From Phorcus lineatus (Eukaryota; Mollusca; Gastropoda; Trochida; Trochidae), in assembly GCA_921293015.1 (NCBI GenBank), contig OV121093.1, positions 27,972,622-28,036,621 on the forward strand: 64,000 nucleotides of DNA, in the 5' to 3' direction. Each line of letters starts with the position of its first letter. Position 1 is the stretch's first letter. Of the stretch, positions 36,973 through 48,189 are shown piece after piece. Both the position numbers and the translations under genes were made by a program. The notes beneath the pieces were generated by a model. That model searched no databases, was not told the DNA's origin, and worked only from the letters and a program-made list of their open reading frames with translations.

Positions 36973-37550
36973 CTTTGTTGCTCACGGGGGCTTTGTGATT
37001 TTCACAGTAAAATAAATCACATTTCTTTTAGAGAAAACTTATCTAATTACCATCTGACATTGATAACATGTACCCGTTTAATAACCATTTCCTAATTTGA
37101 TTTAAAACTGAGGAGGTATCCTCCAAGAATCCCTTAAACCGTAAAATCCGGAGTTGCTGCTTTAAACCTTATACACAATTACAATTTAATATGTTATAAA
37201 TCAATGATGTTTTCAACTATAACGGTATTTTATGTCCATGTGTTTAAAGATACATATACATTTGTATTATAATTTAGTAACAACTCAGTCATAATGACAT
37301 GTACGCAGTATTATGTTATTCAAATATTTTTGTATGCATTTAATTATGTAAGAAAACAACATAGAGATAATCCATTTACTGTCGAAGGTTTCTGCGTATT
37401 GATAGGATCAAAGTAGAAATTACATTCCTGTTCCCCTTACGATTTCATGTAGAAAAATGGATTCAGATGTATAACCGCTTTACTGGTAACGTCGGTGTTA
37501 GTAATCAACATTAGAATACGACATGTTTTGTAAGTTTGCAAACAGTCATT

Positions 37551-38007
37551 TTAAAGTGACACAGAGTATGTTTTTTGAGTTTTCATATTACACAGATAAT
37601 AGCGCAAAGATCATGGGTCCTTAGTGAGGTTCTAATCGTCTCCCTAAACATTCATTTTTATCTCTAAAATGCCAAAATCAAGACATGTTTTCCTGTTTTT
37701 AAATTTGGAAACGGCCATATGTATGTTTAAAAGTTTAAACTTTTTGGTCACATTAACATGTGCATTAATCAACACTTATCAAACACTAAAAACCCATATT
37801 TGTATTTTTGTCTGCTGTAATTAAGTTTCCAAAATAACGTTTTGCTCAATGTCGCACGCCATTGTCCGTTTTTTGATCACACATTACGACTGAAAATTGC
37901 TTATTGTCGCTATACTTAACTGATAAACATCGGGATGCTGAATTTCATAAACCAACACTACTTACTTGACATATTTGACTCCAACAACATTTTTTGTGCC
38001 CCTTTAA
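37551..38007. mobile_element. MITE-like element, about 455 bp
   Basis: The left end TTAAAGTGACACAGAGTATG and the right end, read inward, TTAAAGGGGCACAAAAAATG are imperfect inverted repeats of about 30 bases. No open frame. Related copies or parts lie at 3021-3053, 36150-36560, 45225-45620, 50130-50300 and, in reverse, 59765-60010. TTAA or TA at the ends could be the target site, but a clean duplication was not established. Confidence 0.6.
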
Positions 38008-38939
38008 CCAAAAAAAGAAATCAACAAGACATAGCGTCAGTACTATCATGTAACTTGTGAGTTTAAGTTGAAGTTTGTTCGACTGTGTAAGTTATGGCGA
38101 AAAACAAACATGTAAAGTCGTAAAATGCTTAACGGGATTTATCAAGGCTTACTATCTCTTTCACTCTTTCAAATACGAAAGGTTTGTAAAGGAATAATGA
38201 CGAGTAACTGCAATAATAATTATTGTTTTACGTGCAATTTACTCAGTGAACCGTATCTCCCGAACAGGAAAGTGTTACGGAGAAGTAACCTGGAAAGAAT
38301 ATGTCGGAATTTCAAAGGTTTCAGTTTGAATTAACAGTGTATTCTACAATACACACCCTGGCTATCCAGACATAGACGGGAATGCTCATCTTTCGCTGAA
38401 GACGACTGCGCCTAATCATGTTACGCAATTCAGTCTACGACAGGGGACATATTTATTACCATGGGACGGCAGAGGCTGCAGTTTGAAACACATTTATCAT
38501 ATTCAAAGTAATATAATTCGTTATATATAAATATAAATGTTATATCTCGCCTCGAAATAAACATATACGGTTACTATTTTTATTACTTTTATGCAAAAAG
38601 AAATAAAAATTAATGAACGCACGGTGTATTTGACTTTCTACAAAATCAAACCATACAAAATTACTTGTAACGATGAATGAACAGTTGTTGAACTTTCATA
38701 CCTTCGACATCTTTAAAACGGTTATTAATATACAAATACGTCAAATGAATATTTTTAGGAATCTCTTATAATCGTGTAGTTCCACGACGGACAAGACTCC
38801 GTTCAGGGTATCCAGCGTCAAATGGTGTTGTATATAACGGTGTGGGAGATATAAGAGGGTGTCAGCGTGAGTGGCAGGGGAGTTAATAAATTGTGCCTAA
38901 ACAAAGTCATGAAAGACTACAGCATAGAAATATGTATCC

Positions 38940-39130
38940 AAAATGAGTTACCGACGATCGTTAGTTTTGGCCATAAGCTGTGTTGCACCGACAAAACTTG
39001 AAACAACGTTAGCGTTATGTAAATCTTCTCGTTTAATGAGAGAGTGTTTAAACTGTACCGACTGTGTTGAAGATGAGATGCTTGTTTTTATTGAAACATT
39101 TATATTCATGAAAATGTACAATTCATGAAT
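38940..39130 (+). pseudogene. Degenerate LINE C-terminal fragment
   Basis: The frame contains CVAPTKLETTLALCKS and RECLNCTDCVEDEMLVF, which line up with GTAPLHLETGRYTNK and RVCFQCSESVEDERHVL of the LINE at 15815-18126 (its C-terminal zinc knuckle). The second zinc pair (HVLLHC) is lost (VFIETF). Relic of the same or a close family. Confidence 0.6.
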
Positions 39131-39389
39131 TGATTGTCCAACAAGCTCCAAGGTGCTTATTTTAAGGCCACTCCGAAGCAATTATATATGAGAAAGAATA
39201 TTTATAATTTTGTGATAGTTACACGTATCTTATTGCGATCATAGGTTCAAAGAAAGTGGTTATGCATAAATAACATTTCGCTTGTTTGGCAGTCATTATG
39301 AAATGTCAAATCGATCATATTTCATTATGTATGATGAATAGAATTCAACAATCTAGTAATAAGAGCGATGTACATCCCCGTAGTACTGT

Positions 39390-39860
39390 TTTTATACTAA
39401 ATTCTTTCAGATAAAAGAATGATTTCTGTCTTTATTCTATGTACTTTTGGCATGTGAAGAAATAGTGATCAGCGTTTTCGACTGGGTGACCACAGGAACA
39501 GGCCGGGCTTTCCATGATATATCTGTTTAACTTATCAGCGTTCAAGTCACCACAGCAGCCTAGAGTGGATAATCTAGCAAATCTATTTAAATTAATAATA
39601 ATAATTCCATAGTTTTATTGTGTCAGGAAAAACGTTCTTGCATTTAACGCTGTCCTACACTTTACTGTTCGAATAGATGAATTTTCTCTGAGTTTGTCGT
39701 TATTGTTATGTGTTGTAGGTAGAAGGTTACATAGATATTCAGGCGCGGGAGTATTCTTCCTTTTGAAGAACGTCGTCAATTTAGACATGTCTACGTTCCG
39801 ACAGGTTTTAATAAGTTTGTTCATAAATACTGTTTGGCGATCCATCGAATTGCACATCGG
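39390..39860 (-). pseudogene. LINE C-terminal fragment, other family
   Basis: On the minus strand the frame at 39857-39615 carries PEYLCNLLPTTHN, KLRENSSIRTVKCRTALNA, and after a frame change the stretch to 39390 reads LNADKLNRYIMESPACSCG, HPVENADHYFFTCQKY. This is the RT-to-3'-end order (…RTxxxxxxFF…, then CxCGxxxExxxHYFFxCxxY) common in metazoan LINEs. Stops and shifts make it a relic. Confidence 0.65.
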
Positions 39861-40352
39861 TGGAATATATAAACACTGGGAAAAGCTTAGTTCAATAACG
39901 AGCGGTAAGCGGGTTGTGAGAAGATGGTATTTTTAAACTGGGCACCTAAAAGTTATCCTCATACACTCATAAACAAATAAAACAGACTTAGAGAGGAAGT
40001 GAATTGACAGTGTTTATTCCAGCTCGTCAACTGAAGACACGGGAGAAGAGCGAGATTAAAGTTACTGTTTTGACCAGACTTTCCAAGTACTATATAACTT
40101 CCTTGAAGTGCTATAAACTACGCATGTTGGCGATCTCTTACATAATATATTTATTATCATTTCCTTTTCCGAGACAGCTGTGTTTTATTGCTGTATGCCT
40201 CGCTGGCTGGTTGATTAATTAGATAACATCATTGTTGAATGAAGCTTAACCGGTTCGTTCATGCAGGGTATAGCGTCTGATAAACTAGGTGGAATATTAT
40301 ACCGTATCTATGACAAAATGTAAATTATGCTGTTTTCATTATGTTCAATCTT

Positions 40353-40748
40353 AATCCAACTATATATTTTAATTTCATTATCTTATAAATGTCAAAAGCA
40401 TGTATTCATCTACTTTGAATTGACGAACAAAATAAATAACAATAAGTCAATCCAGCATTAGGACGAGATAATGTTTATTGTACTTTTACTGAAGTGAATC
40501 TATCATTAATGATGGCACAGAACGTTGGTGCCCCTTTCTCTGTAAGAGTGGTAAATACGTTAAACGGCACTGCCAGGTTTGTAAATATCATTTTTAAGTC
40601 ATTCTGATTCTTATCCGTTGATGATCAGAAACCCATATCGGAACGCATGACGAGCGAGGTGAATCTCCTGTCGAAAGGAATGAAATAATAAAAACTTTAA
40701 ATCAATCTTCGATTGTATCATCATGAGATTGCCCTTAAAATTTCACCA
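40353..40748 (+). repeat. Dispersed 400-bp repeat, copy 2
   Basis: Direct-orientation partner of 31468-31880; see there for shared words. It differs by small indels, for example an extra AATCCAGCATTAGGACGAG before the GTGAATCTATCATTAAT word. Confidence 0.75.
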
Positions 40749-41289
40749 ATAAATAGTTAACTCAAATGCGATTTTATACACAATGTTGTAAAAAACACTG
40801 AACCAGACCTTTCATAACAGCTGTCTTTAAAACATGTTAAAGATAACTTTGTATATATGTATGCCTTTATGTTGTTAACATAACATACACATTATTAATT
40901 TAGCGTAATCACTATTTTAATTTGGCCACTTGCAGTACATTGTCTTGAGAGATGTTTTGATATATTAACAAGCTTGTTCACCATTCCTATGCTGTTTTTA
41001 TATGTAACAAAAAGTTTATCAATCAAGTGATAATGTTATATTGCGGAACGATTGTTCTACTTCGCACATTTCATGAAAACCGATTTCTGTAGGCACACTT
41101 GCATTTCATGCTTCTTTTACAAAACCTCGCATTTTTAAGTTGGTTAGCGTAGGCATTTTCCTTTTAGTATTGAATGATGAAAACATCATATGTTAAGCAG
41201 TTTTCTTCAGGCTTTAGGACTTTTTAAGGATTGCATAGAAGTAATCACAACTAGGATTCTCTATCATAATATAATCTTTTCATATTCGA

Positions 41290-41581
41290 CTTGGGTGTAG
41301 TGATCTTAATGGATTATACTAGATTTATATGTGACAGTGGCTATCACTTTGAAAACGCCTTACATTTCTTCATCACCTGTCCAAACGTTGATGACATAAG
41401 ACTAAAGGCATATTTCTTTCAAAAAGGGTTTAATCTGTCGTCAATTCTATTTGGTCACCCGGGCTCATCACAAGAGGCTAACCAAGGACTATTGAAATCT
41501 GTAAATAATTTTATCACTTTATCAAAAAGATTTTCGGAATTCAACAAACGTTTTCCTATGTGCCCTGCCTTGCTGAAATAA
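41290..41581 (+). pseudogene. LINE 3'-terminal coding fragment
   Basis: The frame ends with the knuckle CDSGYHFENALHFFITCPNV, then SSILFGHPGSSQEANQGLL and VNNFITLSKRF, the usual last 80 residues of LINEs of the HYFFxCP type; 5' sequence is missing. The first zinc ligand pair is reduced to one Cys. Confidence 0.7.
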
Positions 41582-42019
41582 TCAAACAACATGTAGTTAT
41601 GTAGTTATCAGCGGTATGAAATACGTTTGTAAATCTTTATTGTTTCATTGAAAAGTGTCCAACATAAACATGCATCTATAGTGTCCTGTTTACTGTATGT
41701 ATGTATTCATTCGTCCATATGTACGTCACTTTTTATGTAATAGTATAATTGTTAAGAAGCGACATTTATATATGAAATGAAATATGTATAAAACCATAAT
41801 ATAATTCATGTAGTGACAGATTTACACATGTCCCCAATGCTCATAAGCTCGCATACATTATTTATAAAAAGGCAATGCAATGTATATAAGTTATCTCAAC
41901 TATAATTACTTCTTTTATTAATGTTTTATTGCAAAGTTATATATTACATATAAGTGTTATATTGTAACTACAACAAAAACAAACAGCATGCGTCGGAACA
42001 ACTTGAAGACGAGCGATCT

Positions 42020-42400
42020 AATTAGCCCCGATCACTGAGGTGCTAATAGACGACGTGCGCTATATATAGACTGCCCCATGTGCAGCGGTAAGAGGCGCGT
42101 TAAAACGAGGAAGATTTAAAGTTCAATATTAATTATCTCTCTTTCTATTGATGCAATCTTGTTCAAAATTTCACAATAGGCAAAGTAAACATGAGGGTTT
42201 TGAATCAGGTTATAATTTTTGAATATTTTGAAAAGAGTGAAAACTCGAAATTTCTAGAAATTTCTAGAAAGTTTCTAGATACGTTCTAGAAAGTTTCTAG
42301 TTACGTTCTAGAAAGTTTCTAGATACGTTCTAGAAAGTTTCTAGTGCGTATCTAGTGCGTTTCTAGTGTGTTTCTAGTGTGTTTCTAGATACGGGGTATG
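42020..42400 (+). repeat. TTCTAGAA-array repeat, copy 2
   Basis: From 42246 to 42393 there are 13 CTAG-centred units spaced 10-12 bases apart, many being full TTCTAGAA; the last ones decay to TTTCTAGTGCG and TTTCTAGTGTG. The left flank (GAGGAAGATTTAAAGTTCAA, GTGAAAACTCGAAATTTC) matches the minus strand of 33330-33470. Confidence 0.75.
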
Positions 42401-42423
42401 TTTCTTTATTGCTGTACTGTACG

Positions 42424-42520
42424 TGGTTCGAATCCCGCCATGAGCTCGGCAAGTTTGTCAGCAGAAGAGAACTCTTCTACACGCAGTCAGGTTTGGGTGC
42501 AATTCTACACTGAATTTTAG
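42424..42520 (+). repeat. tRNA-like SINE fragment
   Basis: Begins GGTTCGAATCCCGCCATGAG, a perfect B-box core, and continues with words shared with 3067-3150 (CAGGTTTGGGTGCAAT). No A box or tRNA fold, and no tail was seen, so it is called as a SINE-like repeat and not a tRNA gene. Confidence 0.45.
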
Positions 42521-43469
42521 CGAAGTAGCAACCATAGTTTGTTGGGAGAGAATGTGTTCAAAAATTACATACTGAAAATTGATATTTTAAAACAAATATT
42601 TTGCCGATAACGCATTTAATATTGTGTCAGCTCCTAGTCAAACGTGTCCGAAGTTCGGGCGACCTCGGATGGTGTCCGAACCTCGGACAGTTTGCCCTAG
42701 ATGTAGAAGAGGTGATTTGCTTTTCTACTGTGTCAGTACGGAAGCGCTCGTAAAATATCATAATACGCTTGATATGTTAGATGACATTACTCCATGCACA
42801 CATCTCCCAAAACCAGCTTCTTAAACCTCGATACACTCGTTACTGAGCCCTTACTTAGTGTATAATCTCTAGAATTGTTATAATGTGTCTGTAAGGCTTA
42901 ATTGTTGAACTTAACCCACTGCCTCATCAAACGTTTGCACCACATGCTCAAACTCTGTCTTTTGGAAATGTTCAAAACTATTATATGAATAGCCTACTTG
43001 TTCAAAATATCCGACATTTGTGTCTGTGTTGGAGATAACATTAAGATAATTGGGAACACACTATGAACTTGCATATTTACCTTTTTTACTTTTCAAGGTA
43101 GGACTGCAGCAAATAGAAGTAGTGATCCTTACAGCAACGCATATTGGTTCGTCCAACAGTGATCGACCTTCAAAAACTCAGCACTGGAGCATGTTTAAAA
43201 CAATCTATACAACATAGAAATCCCGCCTTTCAACGAGTCGCATCCAAAGTTAAATGTCTGTTGACTGATCAAGGTCAAAGTTCATGTTTTACGTTCTGTG
43301 TCACATACAAAGTCACATCATAAAACTGTGTTTTGATGTATGTTCGTTTCATTAACACCCTCAATTGATCTTTGAGCTGTGACATAAATAATCAATTAAC
43401 AGGAAATAAATCAAGTTCAGATCATGAGACTTCTGGTTTCATTTTTGCAGTCCGTGAATCATAGCAAAG

Positions 43470-46400
43470 ATGTTACTAGCTTTTGCTGCAATACTTATGG
43501 TATCTGGTATGTACTTGAATTTAATATTTAATAATTGATAGTAGAAAATGTTTGATTAAGTAGAGATTATTACCAGAGTATGTTTTGATATCGTCAATAT
43601 CACTATATAAACAATAAAAATTGTATTAGGCGAGGTTTACCGAATATGGGATATATCGTAAGTTTTGTTTAAGTTATGTCACTGACATCAACAGAAAATC
43701 GAAATTACATGATATTTGCACTACGATACATACGATATGGAATGCGAACAAACGTGTGGTATGCTGCTGTACTCTTAGGCCCCCATAACTATAGTTTAAG
43801 ATAGATAAACCTTGACCATCAATGTCTGCCTGAATTAAATATCAGCTACTTATCCAAGGATGTTTTAACAGTTGGGCAGATTGGTAGTGTTTTGTATTGT
43901 TAAAGGATTTGTCAAGTGTGAATATCTAACTATATCACCGGATTTATGAAACATGCTACTGCTACAACAAATACAACTTGATATAAAAATAACCATAACA
44001 TTTAGAAGATAAATAGCATTTGCCGGAAGTTTTAAACACCTTATATTTCCGGGTGTTGAATAACAATATGAATCCCGGAAATCCCTCGAGAATACAATGA
44101 GGTCACGTTACAATTGTAGTTTCTAGCAATCAGACTCGAGAATACAATGAAGTCACGTTACAATTGTAGTTTCTAGTTCGTAGATGCAATGATGATGACG
44201 TCACAATATGAACAGATTCACACAAATGTTTCAGCACGCTGTCGTGTAAGCAAGTGATAAACAAAATACTTAGCTTCATTCTATATAACATACTTTACAA
44301 TAAACCGGGAAATGATGTTTTTTTAAAAAATTCGATTGCTTTATGTAAAATCATTAGCTCCTTGAATGAAATAAGTCATGTTATGAGATCCTTCATCAAA
44401 AGCAATACCCATTCGAATCACCATCCCTAAACAATTAATGTTCAAACTTTATCGTTTTCAGTAAATATTCTAGATTTTTTATTGTTTCATTATCACACGA
44501 GTAAATATTTAAAATAAATGAATTGGAATGTTCATTATGTTCATTTCAAGCTGTATTGGCTTTTGTTCACAGGATAATGGAAGGCAAGAAAAAACTTAAA
44601 ATTAAACTGAATCTTACAACATTAGCGGCTAATATCAGAAATCACTAGTGGAGAGCGGTTGGTACTAAATTCGGTCTACTTATAAGTTTCTTACGTCAGT
44701 GCAATATACCTTCATCCTGCCAAGATCATGGTCTCTTTTGAAAAGGGATGCCTTTGGAATAATTTGAATACATGTTCGGTATATAAATTATAAGTATGAA
44801 ACACAGAATGATGTCTTTCAGCTCTTGAAGCCAATCGATGTTCAAAACATTGTGAAGGCATAGATCGATATGGGGACGAAGCCTGTGATAAAAACACCCT
44901 GGCTTGTTTGGAAGGTTGCGAGGTAGGGTTTTACGGCAACACGTGCAATTCAACCTGTGACGTCAACTGCTTGAATAAGTCCTGCCAGCAAAATAACGGA
45001 GTGTGCATCTGCAGGACTGGCTATGTCAGCTGGATGGGAAAATGTCAAAGCACAAAAGGTAATTAAGGACGAAATATAAGGTTACATCTCATATAAAGAG
45101 CAAAAACACAATGAAAAATTAAAATGAATAAAAACCTAACCAGATAATAATTGTGTTTGGTGTTAACAAACTTCACTTGGTCTCACTGTTTAATCTGTCA
45201 TCACAAAGTTACATTGTGTTACAGGAATAAAAGGGGTACAGAGTGTGTTGGTGGGGTGAATATTTGCAAACTTTATAAAAGTATTATTTCATAGACAAGT
45301 AGTTGTTGTTTCGGAAAATTAAGTAAACAATGCTAATCAGTTAGTTTAGAGACAATAAACAGGGGAAATGGCAAGATTTATGATTGCTAAACGTACAATG
45401 GCACACCAGTGACACATACGCAATTTTGGACACTTATCTAATATATACATAACGAGAAATCCAGGTTGGTCATTTAACTACTATTCATCTAAATGGTACG
45501 CTGAATTTAGGCTTCAAAACATTTATGTATGGCTGTTTTTATTTACAATCGAAAAAAAAAATGTCATAATTTTGGCGTTTTTAGAAAAGCGATTTGAACT
45601 TAGTCAGGTCATATGATATTATGGCTCTAGTTGCCACATTCAAAATTCATATAACATACATTGTTTCCAAATATGATTATCGAGGTAATTAATAACTTGA
45701 CAAGTAAGTAGGCATAAACTAATTATTACAATTTAATAACTAATCATAAATTGTGTATTTCCGTTGCTTGTGAAAAAAATGTTCCTTGATTCTCTAATGC
45801 TTGAGAACGAGTCAAAACGACAAAAAGCAATTGGCATTCGAAAGAAGTGTTTTTAACCTATCCATTATTTTGTAAAATTGAATAATGTGTATTTACTTTA
45901 TCTTTTTTTCCAAGGTATTAGATGCCTATTTCAAAATGGGCACTGTAAAGCTAACATATGTAAACCCGGGGGACGAACACAGTGCGTATATGGCTGTGTG
46001 GCGGGATGGTTTGGTGAATTTTGTGATAAAAACTGTACAAAAACTTGCGACTGTGACCAGGAGTCAGGAACCTGTACTGGATGTGTAGCAGGATGGTTTG
46101 GGGCAGAGTGTCAGTTTCTCTGCAGTTCTCAATGCCATGAAAGCAACTGTCACAGAAACGGAAGCTGCGAGAAAGGATGCAAGCCTGGATCATATGGAGA
46201 AAGATGTGAACTGTACTGTTCCCAACATTGTGTGTCTGGATGTGATCAGCTGTCAGGAGAGTGTGTCCAATGTGATGCAGGTTGGTATGGTACAACCTGT
46301 CAGTATGCGTGCAGTGCCGGATGTGCATGGTTCAACACAGAAGATGGCACCTGTGATAGTACGACAGGGCAATGTACAGGTAGAGTAAACTGTTGTGAAT

Positions 46401-47457
46401 ATGTGACATGGACATATGAAATATAATTCAAAGAATTGATATATTGATAAACAAACATAAAAAACATCAACTTACAATTACCACTTTACAATGGAACTAA
46501 ATATTTTCAGGAATATCGATGCCGTACGTCATAGGAGGGGTTGTTATTCTTATATTTCTTGTACTTGGTGTACTCATGGCCTGCTGCTTGCAAAGGTCAG
46601 TATCTCACTATATCCTACTGATAGTAGCCATGGATAACATTTGTAAAATAAATAAATTTGTTGTTTAGCGGATATCAATTTATCAATTGACTAAAATATT
46701 CTTTTTCAGAATACGAGATGTTATGAAAGATAACGTGGATTTTATTGGGCAGAACACTGCCCTGCAGTCTGTACAAAACAACGATACTCATGTGAGGTCA
46801 GTGGAAATAAGAAACTCTGAACACCACAATAGTCGATCTGACACAGATGACACATATAACCACCTGTTTGACATCAAACCAATAGATGCTACCTTCTCCC
46901 TAGCTGATGGTGATCTCGAAACATCTTCAGGCTACACTGCCGTGCGTCTTCTGTTCCCTGACATTTCTGATCAAATTATGTTTGAACATGATGTTGGCAG
47001 TGACAGAGAGAGTGATGAGGAGGGTCTTGTCTCACTATGTGATGATAAGCAAGAATGTGGAATAAATGAAGCAACAGTAGTTCTTGAAAAAGAGCATATT
47101 ACAGAACCAATCCATGAAAAGATCTTGCATTCTGAGGAAGAAACACTTAATACGGAACCAATCCAGAGTGTAGCCTTACAGCCTGACAAAGAATTGATTA
47201 AAGAACTGAGCCAGAAATTAACCCTAATGTTTGACCAAAAGAAACAAATGCCAGAAGTAATGCAGATAGAGACTTTACGCCCTTATGAAGGATCCATTGT
47301 GGATGTAATCAATAAAGTAAAGTTATCTTCTGACACTGAAAAAGTTTGTGGGAATATCGTATTAGATGATGATGATTTCACTGGAAGGATAGAAGCAATA
47401 GATGGATGTTCTGATCAAGGTGATGGTAACAAGGAAACAGGGGAAGATGATCAGTAA
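43470..47457 (+). CDS. Transmembrane multi-EGF receptor, Draper/MEGF10/SCARF-like
   Basis: Five coding exons join in phase: 43470-43506, 44822-45058, 45915-46379, 46511-46595, 46710-47457 (1572 bases, 523 residues), all with GT..AG borders and the first three introns in phase 1. Exon 1 gives a signal peptide (MLLAFAAILMVSG). Exons 2 and 3 give Cys-rich laminin/EGF-type repeats (GWFGEFCDKNC, GWFGAECQFLC, GSYGERCELYC, GWYGTTCQYAC), as in Draper, MEGF10/11 and SCARF receptors, which bind apoptotic cells or other ligands. Exon 4 encodes one membrane helix (VIGGVVILIFLVLGVLMACC). Exon 5 is an acidic cytoplasmic tail of about 250 residues with YNHL and YTAV motifs that could be phosphorylated; no kinase domain. 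An acceptor at 43451 suggests a 5' UTR intron. Ligand and exact orthologue are unknown; with about four to five EGF units it is shorter than MEGF10. Confidence 0.85.
44085..44176. repeat. 50-bp tandem duplication in intron 1
   Basis: CTCGAGAATACAATGAGGTC and the following bases to TTCTAG at 44126 recur from 44135 to 44176 with one change (GAGGTCACG to GAAGTCACG). Confidence 0.9.
44196..44203. promoter_or_regulatory. CRE-type palindrome TGACGTCA
   Basis: A perfect cAMP-response/ATF consensus in intron 1 of the EGF receptor, 20 bases after the tandem duplication whose two units each carry GTCACGTTAC. Clustered position makes an intronic enhancer possible; single sites also occur by chance elsewhere (1439, 5222). 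Confidence 0.3.
45225..45620 (-). repeat. Dispersed element family copies in intron 2
   Basis: 45231-45255 has the family's terminal word (AAAAGGGGTACAGAGTGTG). 45530-45600, read in reverse, gives CGCCAAAATTATGACATTTT and AACAGCCATACATAAA, matching the interior of 37551-38007. Confidence 0.5.
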
Positions 47458-47529
47458 GAAAGGGAAGACTGCAAAAATGCTGTTTTTTCTCTGATGTAGT
47501 AGGATCAGTGAAATATGATTCTTTGATAC

Positions 47530-47611
47530 GACTATCAGATACAGAGAATCACATTTACCCAAAGACAGATGACTATCTGATACAGAGAATCACATTTACC
47601 CAAAGACAGAT
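47530..47611. repeat. 41-bp tandem duplication in the receptor 3' UTR
   Basis: GACTATCAGATACAGAGAAT and the following 21 bases repeat directly (47530-47570, 47571-47611), differing at one or two positions. The copy at 48005-48055 has only one unit, so the duplication is younger than the exon duplication. Confidence 0.9.
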
Positions 47612-47753
47612 GACCAAAGTGTTGTGATTTTGATTTGTTAAAGCAGTATCAATGTAAACATAGCTCTGAATTTTTCACTTTAGGAAATAGCTGTACACCA
47701 GCATCGAAGATAAACATGGGTTGTAGGGCTGTACTAGTGCAGGCGAGTTACAG

Positions 47754-48187
47754 ACTTACAGCCTGACAAAGAATTTATTAAAGAGCAAGAAATTAACCTT
47801 AATGTTTGAGCAAAAGAAACATATGCCAGAAGCAAACCAGATAGAGGCTTTACGTCCTGATGAAGGAAATATCATATTAGATGATGAAGATGAGGTCACT
47901 GGACGGAGAGAAGCAATAGACGGATGTCCTGATCAAGTTGTGGAAACAAGGGAAGAGGATCATTTAGCAGTGCGTTTTTTCTCTGATGTAGGAGGAGCAG
48001 TCAACGATGACTCTATCAGATACGGAGAATCATATTTATCCAAACGGACAGATGACCAAGAAATATGTTGTAGTTAGCAGTATCATTGTAAACGTGGCTC
48101 TGAAGTTTTCACTTTAGAAACTAGCTGTACACCAGCATCGAAGATAAACATGGGTTATAGGGTTGTACTAGTGCAGGCGAGTGACAG
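47754..48187 (+). pseudogene. Tandem duplicate of the receptor's terminal exon
   Basis: From ACTTACAGCCTGACAAAGAA onwards this block repeats 47174-47755 (last third of the cytoplasmic tail plus 3' UTR). The frame 47802-48077 (MFEQKKHMPEANQIEALRPD...) matches the end of the tail but lacks a 45-base segment present upstream (VDVINKVKLSSDTEK region) and continues about 30 residues past the place where the upstream copy stops (FFSDVGGAVNDDSIRYGESY). One early deletion breaks the frame with the preceding Lys/Glu stretch. TTACAG at the start could serve as a splice acceptor, so use as an alternative last exon cannot be ruled out. Confidence 0.7.
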
Positions 48188-48189
48188 AA

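Noticed and set aside
42424-42520. tRNA gene
   Set aside because: A B-box-like GGTTCGAATCC is present but no A box, anticodon arm or closing acceptor stem; shared with 3067-3150 as a repeat.
42620-42824. 66-codon frame with CPKFGRPRMVSEPRTVCPRCRR
   Set aside because: Cys-x2-Cys looks zinc-finger-like, but only one pair is present and no splice context or homology could be recognised.
45951-46328. 125-codon minus-strand frame over the EGF repeats
   Set aside because: His/Cys-rich antisense of the EGF exon, which has clear splice borders and motifs on the plus strand.
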